A stretch of 64,000 nucleotides of DNA from Enterocloster bolteae (GCF_002234575.2 NZ_CP022464.2:1860001-1924000), one strand, 5' to 3'; numbered from the stretch's first letter, positions 1 through 8,849 are shown. Numbers and translations: made by a program. Notes: a model not told the origin generated them from the sequence alone.

Positions 1-972
1 CATGCAATCAATGTGATTCGCCGTATGCTCCATACGTCCGGTATGGTTCTGGATAATGCCAGCCCGGCTGTACTGGGGCATCTGTCTAAAAACATCCGAA
101 TCGCTGCCATGAAAACGCCATTGGTGGATGAGGACGTAGGCATTGCAGCTTCGATCCGTATTGTGAATCCACAATCCATGAAGCAGGAGGACTTTATAAA
201 AGGGGGAACGGCCACCCAGCCGATGATGGACTTTTTGACCGAGTGTCTGCGGTATGGGATATCCATCTGTGTGGCAGGGGCGACAAGCTCCGGGAAGACA
301 ACACTGCTTGGATGGCTTTTGACAACCATACCGGATAACAAGCGGATTTATACCATTGAGAGCGGTTCCAGGGAGCTGGCGCTGGTGCGCGAGAAGGAAG
401 GCGTGGTAACGAATTCCGTTATCCATACCCTGACACGGGACAGTGAGAATGAGCGACAAAGGGTGGATCAGATTGCCCTGCTGGACATGGCGCTGCGGTT
501 TAACCCGGATATCATTGTGGTGGGAGAAATGCGCGGGCCGGAGGCCAATGCAGCCCAGGAGGCGGCCAGGACCGGCGTGGCGGTGGTAACTACCATCCAT
601 TCCAACAGCTGTGAAGCCACATACCGGCGTATGGTATCCCTCTGCAAACGGGCGGTAGACATGAGCGATGAGACCCTCCTGTCTTATGTGACGGAGGCCT
701 ATCCAATCGTGGCATTCTGTAAGCAGCTGGAAAACCGGGAACGGCGCCTGATGGAAATCCAGGAGTGTGAAATCCGTCCGGATGGAACCAGAAGCTACCG
801 GCCGCTGTTCCAGTACAAAATCACGGAAAACCGGGTGGAAGATGGAAAATTCATCATTGAAGGCCGCCATGAGCAGGTGCATACCATATCGGACGGGCTG
901 GCGAAAAGGCTGTTGGAGAATGGGATGCCGGGAGAGGCGCTGAAACAATTGAGGGGAGGTGTGAACGTATGA
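1..972 (+). CDS. CpaF/TadA-family type II/IV secretion ATPase, 5'-partial
   Basis: This is a hexameric secretion ATPase of the CpaF/TadA branch, which powers pilus or pseudopilus assembly at the inner face of the membrane. The frame is open to base 1, so the N-terminus is missing. A Walker A motif GATSSGKTT lies at 277-303, followed by a Walker B-like stretch IIVVGEMRG and an alanine-rich segment with TTIHSN typical of the family. It overlaps the next gene by 4 bp (ATGA at 969), so translation is coupled to the TadB-like gene. Its place at the head of TadB/TadC/TadE-like genes argues for a Tad-like system rather than a VirB11 ATPase working alone. Confidence 0.9.
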   Translation, partial: HAINVIRRMLHTSGMVLDNASPAVLGHLSKNIRIAAMKTPLVDEDVGIAASIRIVNPQSMKQEDFIKGGTATQPMMDFLTECLRYGISICVAGATSSGKTTLLGWLLTTIPDNKRIYTIESGSRELALVREKEGVVTNSVIHTLTRDSENERQRVDQIALLDMALRFNPDIIVVGEMRGPEANAAQEAARTGVAVVTTIHSNSCEATYRRMVSLCKRAVDMSDETLLSYVTEAYPIVAFCKQLENRERRLMEIQECEIRPDGTRSYRPLFQYKITENRVEDGKFIIEGRHEQVHTISDGLAKRLLENGMPGEALKQLRGGVNV

Positions 973-1898
973 CATTGATGCAGCTTTTAGCCTGTGCCGG
1001 TATGATAACCGGCGCTTTTTTAATTCTGGGCCTAAAACCGATGAAATTTACAGACGGCCTGTTTGGCTTCCTGATGCAAAAGCCCAGGACAATAAAGGAG
1101 GAAATCAACGAGGCCACCAGCCGAAAGAAGCCGGGTGTGTTTCGCAGGGAAATCCGGGCAGCTCAGGAGATCCTGGCCATGACGGGCCGGGAAAGCCGTT
1201 TTTCCATGATCTGTGCAGCCAGTCTGTCCTTGTTCTGTCTTGGCGGTTCGCTGGCAATCCTGATGGGGAACTATTTTCTGGCCCCGGTTCTGGCGGTGGG
1301 CTTCCTGTTCTTCCCCTTTTGGTATGTGCGGCTGACGGCCGGCCATTACAAGAAGAACGTGGCTGCGGAGCTGGAGACCGCCCTGTCCATCATTACCACG
1401 GCATATTTGAGGAATGAGGACATCCTGACTGCTGTGGAGGAAAACCTGCACTACTTAAATCCGCCGGTCCGCAACGTGTTCCAGGAATTTTCGACCCAAG
1501 TGCGGATGGTGAATCCTGATGTGGAAGCCGGGCTGCAGGCACTGAGAGGACGGATTGAGAACGATGTGTTCGAGGAGTGGTGCAATGCACTGTGCGACTG
1601 CCAGTATGACCGCAGCTTAAAGACCACGCTGACGCCGATTGTAAGTAAGCTGTCGGATATGCGGATCGTGAACGCGGAGTTGGAGCTGTTGGTGACGGAA
1701 CCCAGGAAGGAATTTATTACCATGGTGATCCTTGTCATTGGAAATATCCCATTAATGTATTTCTTAAACCGCAGCTGGTACGAGACACTGATGTTTTCCT
1801 ATATGGGGAAGCTCATCCTGGCGGGTTCGGCGGCTCTTATCTTTGTCAGTACAGCATGTGTGATCCGACTGACTAAGCCGCTGGAATACAGGAGGTGA
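969..1898 (+). CDS. TadB-like type II secretion F-domain membrane protein
   Basis: A 309-residue inner-membrane platform protein of the TadB kind. It has an N-terminal hydrophobic segment, a central hydrophobic hairpin around residues 80-120, a soluble T2SSF-like helical region and two C-terminal membrane segments. In Tad systems TadB and TadC form the platform on which the TadA ATPase acts. The ATG overlaps the upstream stop codon by 4 bp, and the following TadC-like gene starts 5 bases after this stop. Family assignment rests on membrane topology and gene order. Confidence 0.8.
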   Translation: MTLMQLLACAGMITGAFLILGLKPMKFTDGLFGFLMQKPRTIKEEINEATSRKKPGVFRREIRAAQEILAMTGRESRFSMICAASLSLFCLGGSLAILMGNYFLAPVLAVGFLFFPFWYVRLTAGHYKKNVAAELETALSIITTAYLRNEDILTAVEENLHYLNPPVRNVFQEFSTQVRMVNPDVEAGLQALRGRIENDVFEEWCNALCDCQYDRSLKTTLTPIVSKLSDMRIVNAELELLVTEPRKEFITMVILVIGNIPLMYFLNRSWYETLMFSYMGKLILAGSAALIFVSTACVIRLTKPLEYRR

Positions 1899-1903
1899 AA
1901 GAG

Positions 1904-2776
1904 ATGCTTGGATTACTGGTCTGCTTTGGCGGACTACTGGCGGCTGGATTATTTTTCCTGGCAGCGGATTTGCTGCGGCTGCCGTATTTAAAGACGTCAA
2001 AGGCGATGATTAACACGGGGAGAGAGAACAGAAAGGCAGCAAAGAGCCTGGAAACTTACCTTCTTTCCCTGGCGGTGAAGCTGGCGCCTTATATCCATAT
2101 GGATGAGTATAAGCGGGGGCGGCAGAAGAATATACTAAAGGCCAGCGGGCTGAATATGGAGCCGGAGGTGTATCAGGCCTATGTTATTTCCAAGGCCGGG
2201 CTTGTGCTGCTGGGGATCATTCCCTGCCTGCTGGTATTCCCGCTGCTGGCCGTGATTGTCGTGGTTCTGGCGGTGATGGTGTATTTCAAGGAGCAGGAGC
2301 GGGCGGACGAGCTGCTGGCGAAGAAGAGGGGAGAGCTGGAAGGCGAACTGCCCCGGTTTGTGTCAACCATTGAGCAGGAACTGAAGAACAGCCGGGATGT
2401 GCTGTCTATTGTGGAGAACTACAAAAAGAACGCAGGGGAAGAATTTGCCAATGAACTGGAAATCCTGGCGGCGGATATGCGCTCTTCCAGCTATGAGGCA
2501 GCGCTTACCCGGTTTGAGGCCAGGATTAACTCACCCATGCTTTCCGATGTGGTGAGGGGATTGATTGGCGTGCTTCGCGGCGATGACGGGGCCATGTATT
2601 TTCAGATGCTGTCCCATGATTTCAAACAGATGGAGCTGCAGCGGCTGAAAAAGGAAGCCCAGAAGATCCCGCCCAAGATCCGGGTGTTCAGCTTCCTCAT
2701 GCTGGTGTGTTTTATTGTCACTTACCTGGCGATTATCGTATTTGAGATTCTAAAGTCCATGGGAAGTATGTTTTAG
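1904..2776 (+). CDS. TadC-like type II secretion F-domain membrane protein
   Basis: A second platform protein of 290 residues, partner of the TadB-like protein. It has an N-terminal membrane anchor, a central double-hydrophobic segment near residues 95-125, a long charged helical domain and a C-terminal membrane helix. I place the start at ATG 1904, 7 bases after GGAGGT; a GTG at 1895 is in frame but overlaps that Shine-Dalgarno sequence. It probably forms a heteromeric platform with the preceding product under the CpaF-like ATPase. Confidence 0.8.
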   Translation: MLGLLVCFGGLLAAGLFFLAADLLRLPYLKTSKAMINTGRENRKAAKSLETYLLSLAVKLAPYIHMDEYKRGRQKNILKASGLNMEPEVYQAYVISKAGLVLLGIIPCLLVFPLLAVIVVVLAVMVYFKEQERADELLAKKRGELEGELPRFVSTIEQELKNSRDVLSIVENYKKNAGEEFANELEILAADMRSSSYEAALTRFEARINSPMLSDVVRGLIGVLRGDDGAMYFQMLSHDFKQMELQRLKKEAQKIPPKIRVFSFLMLVCFIVTYLAIIVFEILKSMGSMF

Positions 2777-2803
2777 AAAAGAAAAAGACGGAGGCGTAAG
2801 GAC

Positions 2804-3172
2804 ATGAGCAGTGTAAAAAATCAGACAGGAATGGCAGAAAAAGAAGTTGAAAACGGGAGCGGGCAAAAATTATCGGGGACGGTGCGGGAGTTTTTGGAGA
2901 GACATCCCAAAGAACCGGTGTTTATGATGACGCCTGGCGGATATGTGTATCTGGTCCCGGAGCAGATTGGGAATCTTTTGGCGGGTGGAGCCGTATCCGG
3001 AAGCCCGTACAGTTGGAGGGAATGTGTCCAGATCAAGGCGGAGGAACTTCTACAGCAGATGGTGGATTCAGTGAATCATGCGGACGGCACCTGGTATGTG
3101 TTGACGCGGTTATATGAGCCGGAAGTGATTCCTGCCAGAACCAGTGAGGAGGGGATGGTGTGTCACGTTTAA
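2804..3172 (+). CDS. Uncharacterised 122-residue protein of the Tad cluster
   Basis: I do not recognise this protein. It is hydrophilic, has no signal peptide or membrane segment, and begins with a charged, low-complexity stretch of about 35 residues before a compact domain rich in Tyr, Glu and Val. The gene follows the TadC-like gene and overlaps the DUF4320-like gene by 13 bases, so it is part of the same operon. A cytoplasmic accessory role in pseudopilus assembly is only a guess from position. Confidence 0.6.
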   Translation: MSSVKNQTGMAEKEVENGSGQKLSGTVREFLERHPKEPVFMMTPGGYVYLVPEQIGNLLAGGAVSGSPYSWRECVQIKAEELLQQMVDSVNHADGTWYVLTRLYEPEVIPARTSEEGMVCHV

Positions 3173-3564
3173 GGAAGATTCTTGCTGGACGCAGCGGGGA
3201 AGGGTACATCGATGTGGCGGTTTTAATCCTGTGTGTGATGCTGGTACTGGCTCTGTCCGTAAAGATTCTGCCTGTGTTTATTGCAAAACAGCAGCTGGAT
3301 ACCTTTGCGACAGAGCTTTGCCGGGAGGCGGAGATTGCGGGCCGGATCGGGAGTGAGACGAACCGGAGGGCGGCTGTCCTCAGAGAAAAGACAGGGCTTA
3401 ATCCCGAAATTCATTGGTCAGCCAGTGGTCGGATTCAGCTCAATGAGGAAGTAACGGTGCAGCTGACCTACCGCTATAATCTGGGATTGTTTGGAGGATT
3501 TGGTTCCTTCCCCATCACCCTCCGTGCTGCGGCAACCGGAAAGTCTGAGGTGTATTGGAAATGA
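3160..3564 (+). CDS. DUF4320/TadE-like pseudopilin
   Basis: A 134-residue protein with a short charged N-terminus (residues 1-14) ending in a Gly-Glu-Gly-Tyr step, followed by one long hydrophobic helix (about residues 17-40) and an extracytoplasmic domain. This is the layout of TadE-like minor pseudopilins and of the DUF4320 family found in Firmicutes conjugative elements. The start is GTG at 3160, preceded by a purine-rich GAGGAGGGG inside the upstream gene. Its last codons overlap the next pseudopilin gene by 4 bp. No prepilin peptidase gene is visible in the window. Confidence 0.7.
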   Translation: MSRLRKILAGRSGEGYIDVAVLILCVMLVLALSVKILPVFIAKQQLDTFATELCREAEIAGRIGSETNRRAAVLREKTGLNPEIHWSASGRIQLNEEVTVQLTYRYNLGLFGGFGSFPITLRAAATGKSEVYWK

Positions 3565-4106
3565 AAAAATGGCGGGCATGTTTAAAAGATCAACGCGGGA
3601 CTGCGTTCCCTTTGGTAATCGCTGTGACGCTGGCCTGCCTTTTGATTCTGTGCGGAATCATGGAATTTTTCCGTCTGAGCCTGATTGCCTCCGGGGTGAA
3701 GGAAGCCCTGCAGGATGCAGTGGTTGTGGTGGTAAATGACAACTACGCCAATGTCTACCACGGAGTACGGGAAGGATACTCGGGTGGATATTATACGGAA
3801 GGATACGGCTTTGAGGAAGCGGTGGATACCGGAGATATTTATTACCACCTGGATGAAACGCTGGGAACACGGCGGGAGGGAGGAAACCGGGTGAAATATA
3901 CAGGAGGCGTTCTGGAGTATAAAATCACCGGGCTGGACGTTGAAATACGCAATGCGCCTCTGGCACCCTCCGACCCTGCAAATGCCCAGCGGTTTGAAGC
4001 AGATGCCGTGGTCTGGCTGGAGGTTCCGGTACGGTTTGCAGGGAAGACATTTCCTTCGATGAAGATGAAACTTAAAGTTCAGGCCGGTTATATTGAAGTA
4101 TTCTGA
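3561..4106 (+). CDS. TadE/TadG-like pseudopilin
   Basis: A 181-residue membrane-anchored protein with a basic N-terminus, a Gly-Thr-Ala-Phe-Pro entry into a hydrophobic helix (about residues 15-40) and an exported domain rich in Tyr and Gly. The arrangement fits a second TadE-like minor pilin. ATG 3561 overlaps the upstream TGA as ATGA; a TTG two codons earlier is also possible. With the preceding gene it could form a pseudopilus tip or fibre that crosses the thick wall beside the conjugation channel, which is inference. Confidence 0.65.
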   Translation: MKKWRACLKDQRGTAFPLVIAVTLACLLILCGIMEFFRLSLIASGVKEALQDAVVVVVNDNYANVYHGVREGYSGGYYTEGYGFEEAVDTGDIYYHLDETLGTRREGGNRVKYTGGVLEYKITGLDVEIRNAPLAPSDPANAQRFEADAVVWLEVPVRFAGKTFPSMKMKLKVQAGYIEVF

Positions 4107-4211
4107 AAAATAGGGGAGAAAGAGGGGAAAATGAGAAAAGTCGCTGGACTTTTAGGGAGGGTTACGGTATGTTATGTCGTACAAAGATAAAAGCATGAGG
4201 AGGCGTAATCA

Positions 4212-4829
4212 ATGAAACTGAATGAGCGGATGAAGCGGCGGCTGGCTGTCCTTGGTTGCGTGGTCGTGGGAGCTGTATTGATTGCAGCAATCGGCAGCCA
4301 ATTCAGAGGAGAGGCACAGGGAAGCAATCATGCGGAGGCGCGGACAGAACAGACGGAAGAAGTGACAGTAGCGGAAATACCGACTGAGACAACAGAAGCA
4401 GCAACAACAGAGGAAGAAACAGAGCCAACCAAACCGGATATCGTGGTGAGAACCGAACCGGCAACGGAACCTTCCAGGACAGGGACAACGGAGCCAACAG
4501 AGGCTCTGCCGGCACAGACGGACCGGACGGAACAGGCCGTGCAGCCGGCTCCAGAAAAACCGACTGCTCCCCCAGAAGAGGTGTTGAAGAATCCTACACA
4601 AAAGCCGGATGGAGAGACAGTGGAAGGAACGCCGGAGGCCATACCCCATGAGGAGGTAGTACAGCCCAGCGAGGCGCCCACGCAAGCAGGGGAGCCGCAG
4701 TATGGAGACACACAAAACGGAAAGATTTATGTGCCGGGATTTGGCTGGATTGATGAGATTGGGGAAGGGCAGGGAACGGTAGCTGAGGATATGTATGAAA
4801 ATGGAAATAAGATTGGCATTATGGATTAA
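4212..4829 (+). CDS. Membrane-anchored Thr/Pro/Glu-rich protein (DUF6550-like)
   Basis: This 205-residue protein has a basic N-terminus, one hydrophobic anchor (about residues 12-30) and then a long low-complexity segment dominated by Thr, Glu and Pro. It ends in a short folded tail with VPGFGWID. The design suggests a wall-spanning stalk holding a small C-terminal module outside the cell. The tail resembles the DUF6550 family of clostridial conjugative elements, a recollection I cannot verify here. AGGAGG lies just upstream of the ATG, and the 3' end overlaps the next gene by 35 bases. Confidence 0.65.
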   Translation: MKLNERMKRRLAVLGCVVVGAVLIAAIGSQFRGEAQGSNHAEARTEQTEEVTVAEIPTETTEAATTEEETEPTKPDIVVRTEPATEPSRTGTTEPTEALPAQTDRTEQAVQPAPEKPTAPPEEVLKNPTQKPDGETVEGTPEAIPHEEVVQPSEAPTQAGEPQYGDTQNGKIYVPGFGWIDEIGEGQGTVAEDMYENGNKIGIMD

Positions 4830-6582
4830 AAGGATTGTGACGAGACACTGCTTCGGCGGTGTTTTTTCTTTGAGGATGTGCAGGGATAGGGCAAAGATAC
4901 TGGCTGTGCTGGCAATGGCCTTGATGCTTATGTCTCCTCTCACTGCATACGCAGTCGGGGAAGGGAATCTGGATGGAGGCGGCGGGTCCATGGGACAGGG
5001 AACCTCACAGAACAAGTGGACGCCCGGCATGGAGGGCGTGAGGGTGACGGTCATCCTGGCGGATACCAGGACCCCGGTAACACAGCCCATTGACTTTACC
5101 AATAAAAGGCCGACCAATATCCAGCTGCATTTTGGGAAGGTTAGCAAGCTGTCCTATAACAAAGGGACTGCGCTGAGTGCAAGCGGTGAGGCTTATACGT
5201 TCATAAATCCGGGACAGTCCCTGCCGCGGATCATCAGCTCCCAGAGTCTTGGCGCGGCCAGTATTGAGGCAATAAAAAGCTATTTTACTGACGAGCAGGT
5301 CATCCGCAGCATTGCGAACCTGACAGGAATGGACTTTGAAGTGCTGACAAACGGCAAGTATAAGCTGATGCTGGAACCGATTGCTTATGTTGTGTTTCAG
5401 GGGGTGAACGTGGCAATGACTGCCACGGAAGCTGCCCTGTATGATCAGACGATAAACGGCGCTATGCGGGCAATGCTTCCTACGGTTGCATTTCAAAATC
5501 TGCCGCTATCCATGTTTTTGGAGACTGCAGATTTAGGATATCCTGCCTGGAGCGGACCAAAGTCTGGTGTGCGTTCCAACCAGGAAATCATCACGTCCCT
5601 TGGTCTGGGAATTGTGCGTTTTAATGAGATAACCACGCCGCCAGCCGTGGATGCTTTTGACTATGAGTACCGGGTGAATACGGAAGTTATCACCGCTGTG
5701 ACTGTAAGGGGAGGCCAGTCGGATCCGGACCACCCGGTCTCAGTAACCTTTCGGGTGGCCGGAAAGACGATGCGCGTGGATCACGTATATTATCCGGAGG
5801 GGGACAGTCAGATTGCCTGGATTCGCTGGACCACACCTTCCACACCGCAGACCATGACCATACATGTCACGGTTTCCGGCGGGGGAAGGACCGACAAAAA
5901 TACGATTACAGCTAATATCGTAGACTTGAGTAAGAATCCTCCTCCAGATCCCAATGCGGATGATCGGAATGACGGTTTTACCATCCCGACAGTTCCAGGC
6001 AGGGAACAGGTGACGAGAGCCGATTGGGGGGTGTGGAGGCCATGGTGGTATTCCTACTGGGTCTGGCACAGTGGAGATGATGATGACGATGGATATTGGT
6101 GCGATCACGGCTGGTGGGAATTTGATTATGACCGTTACCATGCCAGACTAACTGCTGAGATGGAAATCCATCCGGATGAGAAATCCCCGACCGCTTCCGG
6201 AAATACACTGAAGTCCGGATATGGCATCCAGGAAATCGTGACAGCAGGGGTGAGCACCAATCAAAGCCATGCGGTGACAGAAGCCCAGAACGCCATCACC
6301 TACTTTCCAGAATTTGATTATCAGAGCTACTGGCGTGTACTGGAACGGATGGGGCGGGGATATCAGACCCGGTTTGAGTTTGAGGAGAACCCATTCAGCA
6401 CCTATGAACGAAGGACACATTTTTTGCCAATCTGGTATCCCGATGGCAGCTATACGCCCTATACATGGCTGATTGACTGCTGGACGCCGGCCGGGATGTT
6501 GTCCATGAATCTGACAGATTCGGTCCGGGTGCAAGGGAATCTTTGGCAGGATTGGCATATTTCGCCTCAGAAACCGAGGTAG
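4795..6582 (+). CDS. Large secreted protein of the conjugation cluster
   Basis: A 595-residue exported protein. After a basic stretch, a hydrophobic signal segment (about residues 34-52) ends at Thr-Ala-Tyr-Ala, a good signal peptidase I site. The mature part is beta-rich, with a Pro/Asp-rich linker near residue 385 and an unusual Trp/Tyr/Asp-rich patch (about residues 415-450). It may belong to the DUF5704 group seen in Lachnospiraceae ICEs, but I am not certain. Several in-frame starts exist: ATG 4795 overlaps the upstream gene, and ATG 4876 would give a conventional signal peptide. A surface adhesin or mating-pair role is plausible but unproven. Confidence 0.7.
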   Translation: MKMEIRLALWIKRIVTRHCFGGVFSLRMCRDRAKILAVLAMALMLMSPLTAYAVGEGNLDGGGGSMGQGTSQNKWTPGMEGVRVTVILADTRTPVTQPIDFTNKRPTNIQLHFGKVSKLSYNKGTALSASGEAYTFINPGQSLPRIISSQSLGAASIEAIKSYFTDEQVIRSIANLTGMDFEVLTNGKYKLMLEPIAYVVFQGVNVAMTATEAALYDQTINGAMRAMLPTVAFQNLPLSMFLETADLGYPAWSGPKSGVRSNQEIITSLGLGIVRFNEITTPPAVDAFDYEYRVNTEVITAVTVRGGQSDPDHPVSVTFRVAGKTMRVDHVYYPEGDSQIAWIRWTTPSTPQTMTIHVTVSGGGRTDKNTITANIVDLSKNPPPDPNADDRNDGFTIPTVPGREQVTRADWGVWRPWWYSYWVWHSGDDDDDGYWCDHGWWEFDYDRYHARLTAEMEIHPDEKSPTASGNTLKSGYGIQEIVTAGVSTNQSHAVTEAQNAITYFPEFDYQSYWRVLERMGRGYQTRFEFEENPFSTYERRTHFLPIWYPDGSYTPYTWLIDCWTPAGMLSMNLTDSVRVQGNLWQDWHISPQKPR

Positions 6583-6626
6583 GGTAACGGTTGTTTTAGA
6601 ACAGAAAAAAGGTAAATAAAGTGAGG

Positions 6627-6648
6627 GCCGCAGGATTTCTGTGGCTTT
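6627..6648 (+). promoter_or_regulatory. Hairpin ahead of the VirB2-like gene
   Basis: GCCGCAG (6627-6633) pairs with CTGTGGC (6639-6645), followed by TTTC. It may be a weak terminator or RNA-stabilising hairpin that sets the expression of the abundant small subunit downstream apart from the upstream genes. Confidence 0.4.
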
Positions 6649-6670
6649 CGCCATATGAAAGGAGAGCCAT

Positions 6671-7009
6671 ATGAAAAAGTTTAAATGGATGATTGCACTG
6701 ATTGTTGTATTACTTCTGACCGCCATGTTTAGCATGACTGCCTTTGCAACCAACACTGGAAATGTAGCAGGCGCAGTGGAAGGCACCTGGAAAGCGGCCT
6801 CGTCCCAGATCAAGACGGTGGTTAACAATGTAGTGTTCCCGGCAATCGATCTGGTATTGGCGGTGCTGTTTTTCGTCAAGGTGGCCACTGCCTATATGGA
6901 TTACCGGAAGCATGGTCAGATTGAGTGGGCACCGGCTGCCATTTTGTTTGCAGGGTTGGTTTTCAGTCTGTTCGCGCCAATGTATGTGTGGCAGATTGTT
7001 GGAATCTAA
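6671..7009 (+). CDS. VirB2/TrbC-like small membrane subunit
   Basis: A 112-residue protein with a signal peptide (hydrophobic residues 7-25, then AFA), followed by two membrane helices (about residues 48-70 and 82-105) separated by a short basic cytoplasmic loop. This is the topology of VirB2/TrbC pilin-like subunits, and Firmicutes ICEs carry such proteins (DUF3852- or Maff2-type) at this point. AAGGAGAG precedes the ATG at a good distance, and a hairpin at 6627-6645 precedes that. Function is inferred from topology and position between secreted proteins and the VirB6/VirB4 genes. Confidence 0.7.
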   Translation: MKKFKWMIALIVVLLLTAMFSMTAFATNTGNVAGAVEGTWKAASSQIKTVVNNVVFPAIDLVLAVLFFVKVATAYMDYRKHGQIEWAPAAILFAGLVFSLFAPMYVWQIVGI

Positions 7010-7056
7010 GAAGTGAAATAAGATTTTTTTGGAATAAGAATACGGGAGGAAGATGA

Positions 7057-7644
7057 ATGGGATGTTGGGGAATCACGGCATTTGAGTCGGATGAAGGTCT
7101 GGATGCGGTAGAGTTTATTAGGGAGAGTATTCCGGAGGATGGTAAACTGGAACTTGAAACACTGGTGGAAACTTTGAAGCGGGATTCATGGAACGCACCC
7201 CCTGAGGTAGAAACGGCAGGGTCCCACACCAGTGTGATGGTGCTGGCAGAACTTATGCTAAAGTTTGTGGACGGAGATGTGAAGAGCCTGGACTCTGAGG
7301 AGGACTGGAATAGGGAGGAGCATAAATTTTGTTCAGTCACTTCTTTCACCGCATCCAAGGAAACGGTCCATTGGATTCGGAACTATCTATTTGACACGCT
7401 CCATCATGTAAAGAAACATGCCGGATCTCAGACTGAAGATGGCGGGAAATGGGGTGGCTGGTTTGAGGAAAAGAACTGGATTGGCTGGCAGGAGCATATG
7501 ACAGAATTGGTCAGCCGTCTGGATACACTTCTTGAATCTTCAGAAGCAGAAATAGAGCTGATAACATTACAAAGGCCAAAGTATCAGGAGATGGAAAATA
7601 ACAGAGAGGCGGAACATCCTTTACAGAATCAATTTGGACTGTGA
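7057..7644 (+). CDS. DUF4259-like protein
   Basis: A 195-residue soluble protein beginning MGCWGITAFESDEG, which resembles the conserved opening of DUF4259 proteins. It has no signal peptide or membrane helix and is acidic, with Trp-rich helices near residues 120-145. GGGAGGAAG lies before the ATG. DUF4259 proteins have no established biochemical role. It sits within the conjugation operon but need not be part of the channel. Confidence 0.65.
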   Translation: MGCWGITAFESDEGLDAVEFIRESIPEDGKLELETLVETLKRDSWNAPPEVETAGSHTSVMVLAELMLKFVDGDVKSLDSEEDWNREEHKFCSVTSFTASKETVHWIRNYLFDTLHHVKKHAGSQTEDGGKWGGWFEEKNWIGWQEHMTELVSRLDTLLESSEAEIELITLQRPKYQEMENNREAEHPLQNQFGL

Positions 7645-7657
7645 GACATAATACGGA

Positions 7658-8080
7658 ATGTCGATGGTAGAAAATCAGGAGAAAACGATGGCTTCAAACG
7701 ACAGACAGGATAAGTTACTGATGGAAACGTGCATTAAGCATTTGATCCAATACGCCGCCACGATCAAAATTAGCCGGGGAGCACAAGGAGATGAGAGCAT
7801 CGGACGGTTGAGGAAAATAATCGGGGAGATGGAGGCATATTGGAATTTAAGCGACAGAAAGGGTCGCGTAGAGCAGTTTGATAAAACGCTGCGGCGTGCA
7901 GTTCAGACGGGAAGGACGAACGGGGTATCAGAGGAACAGAAAATTGCAGCTGTGAATGGATTATACCGTTATGCGAGCGAAATGATTTCCGCACAAGGTG
8001 CGGAGGCAGCAGACCGGATTAAAGAGGTCCAATCGGTTATCCGGGAACTGGCAGATGGATGGGGCATGGATAAAGAATAG
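7658..8080 (+). CDS. Uncharacterised helical protein
   Basis: A soluble, mainly helical protein of about 130-140 residues, charged throughout and without membrane segments. I do not recognise the family. ATG 7658 has a poor ribosome site; ATG 7688, preceded by CAGGAGAA, may be the real start and would shorten the product by 10 residues. It is co-directional with the neighbouring small genes and was probably acquired with the ICE. Confidence 0.6.
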   Translation: MSMVENQEKTMASNDRQDKLLMETCIKHLIQYAATIKISRGAQGDESIGRLRKIIGEMEAYWNLSDRKGRVEQFDKTLRRAVQTGRTNGVSEEQKIAAVNGLYRYASEMISAQGAEAADRIKEVQSVIRELADGWGMDKE

Positions 8081-8110
8081 GCGGCGCATCTTTGTTCTAT
8101 CATTGGGACT

Positions 8111-8389
8111 ATGGTAGGAAATAAGGAACAGCAGCCATCGGAAACCAGGGAAGAGAGCCGCTTTTTTAAAGACATTTCAACCGTTGCTGAGAAAATGGGA
8201 TTTGAGGTAAAAGGAGTAAAGAATGGATTGCTGCAGCTGTATCTGGAGGGGAGCCGTGTGGCGCAGGTCGATGAGAGCGGAAGTCTATTGTACCACCCCT
8301 ATCCAGAAGTATTCAAACTGATGGATGCGATCGAAGCATGGAAGGGCAGAGAAGAAAACCTGCAAATGCAGGATGGACTTCAGATGTAA
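8111..8389 (+). CDS. Small hypothetical ICE protein
   Basis: A 92-residue hydrophilic protein with no recognised domain. The sequence suggests a small alpha/beta fold with a central beta-rich part (residues 40-65). The Shine-Dalgarno sequence before ATG 8111 is weak, so expression by coupling with upstream genes is likely. It is retained as a gene because the operon is otherwise densely packed in this direction. Confidence 0.5.
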   Translation: MVGNKEQQPSETREESRFFKDISTVAEKMGFEVKGVKNGLLQLYLEGSRVAQVDESGSLLYHPYPEVFKLMDAIEAWKGREENLQMQDGLQM

Positions 8390-8412
8390 CACAGGCAGGG
8401 AGGGGGATGCTT

Positions 8413-8781
8413 ATGAAATCATTAAGCGAATACTTGGCGTATTATGACCCAATGAGGGAGTCCAATGAGCGCTATCTGCCGGAGGATCAGGCAACGCTCC
8501 GGTACTCCCGGGTATCTGTTATTGCAGATGGAAAAGTAATAGGAGCCTCCCTCTATCCGGATCACGTATTGGATCTGGCATTTTTAGAAACACCGTTTAT
8601 GCGACAGCTCTGCCGGGATTATCAATACGCAAGGAAGCTGAAAGTCAGGATTGAGTGTTATGAACACGGTGGAGAGGGAGAAAGTCGGGGACTGGTCGGA
8701 GGTGAGTTCACGCTATTCTGCATGGGAGCGCTGGATTTGAAGGTGGTGTCTATCAGGCATATCTGCTTGTGGGAAGAATGA
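8413..8781 (+). CDS. Uncharacterised protein of about 122 residues
   Basis: A soluble protein with the opening MKSLSEYLAYYDPM. The start is placed at ATG 8413, eight bases after the run GGGAGGGGG; the frame is open further upstream to 8338, but that region overlaps the previous gene and lacks a ribosome site. It is alpha/beta in character, without membrane helices. I do not recognise the family. It lies directly upstream of the VirB6-like gene. Confidence 0.6.
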   Translation: MKSLSEYLAYYDPMRESNERYLPEDQATLRYSRVSVIADGKVIGASLYPDHVLDLAFLETPFMRQLCRDYQYARKLKVRIECYEHGGEGESRGLVGGEFTLFCMGALDLKVVSIRHICLWEE

Positions 8782-8849
8782 CGGATGCCCAGCCTGCAAA
8801 AGGGAGTCTGAGGAAATAGGATTAAGAGTAAGAAAGAGGTGATGGTTCG

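Noticed and set aside
4131..4190. Short ORF of 19 codons with an AGGGGAAA site
   Set aside because: Too short to judge, no family, and it lies in a small intergenic gap. It may be a leader peptide, but nothing supports this.
4209..5147. Minus-strand open frame of 312 codons
   Set aside because: It is antisense to the Thr/Pro/Glu-rich stalk gene and the start of the secreted protein. Its Cys/Phe/Leu-rich product is typical of an antisense shadow and lacks a ribosome site.
6148..6888. Minus-strand open frame of 246 codons
   Set aside because: It overlaps the secreted protein and the VirB2-like gene, both better supported. No domain was recognised.
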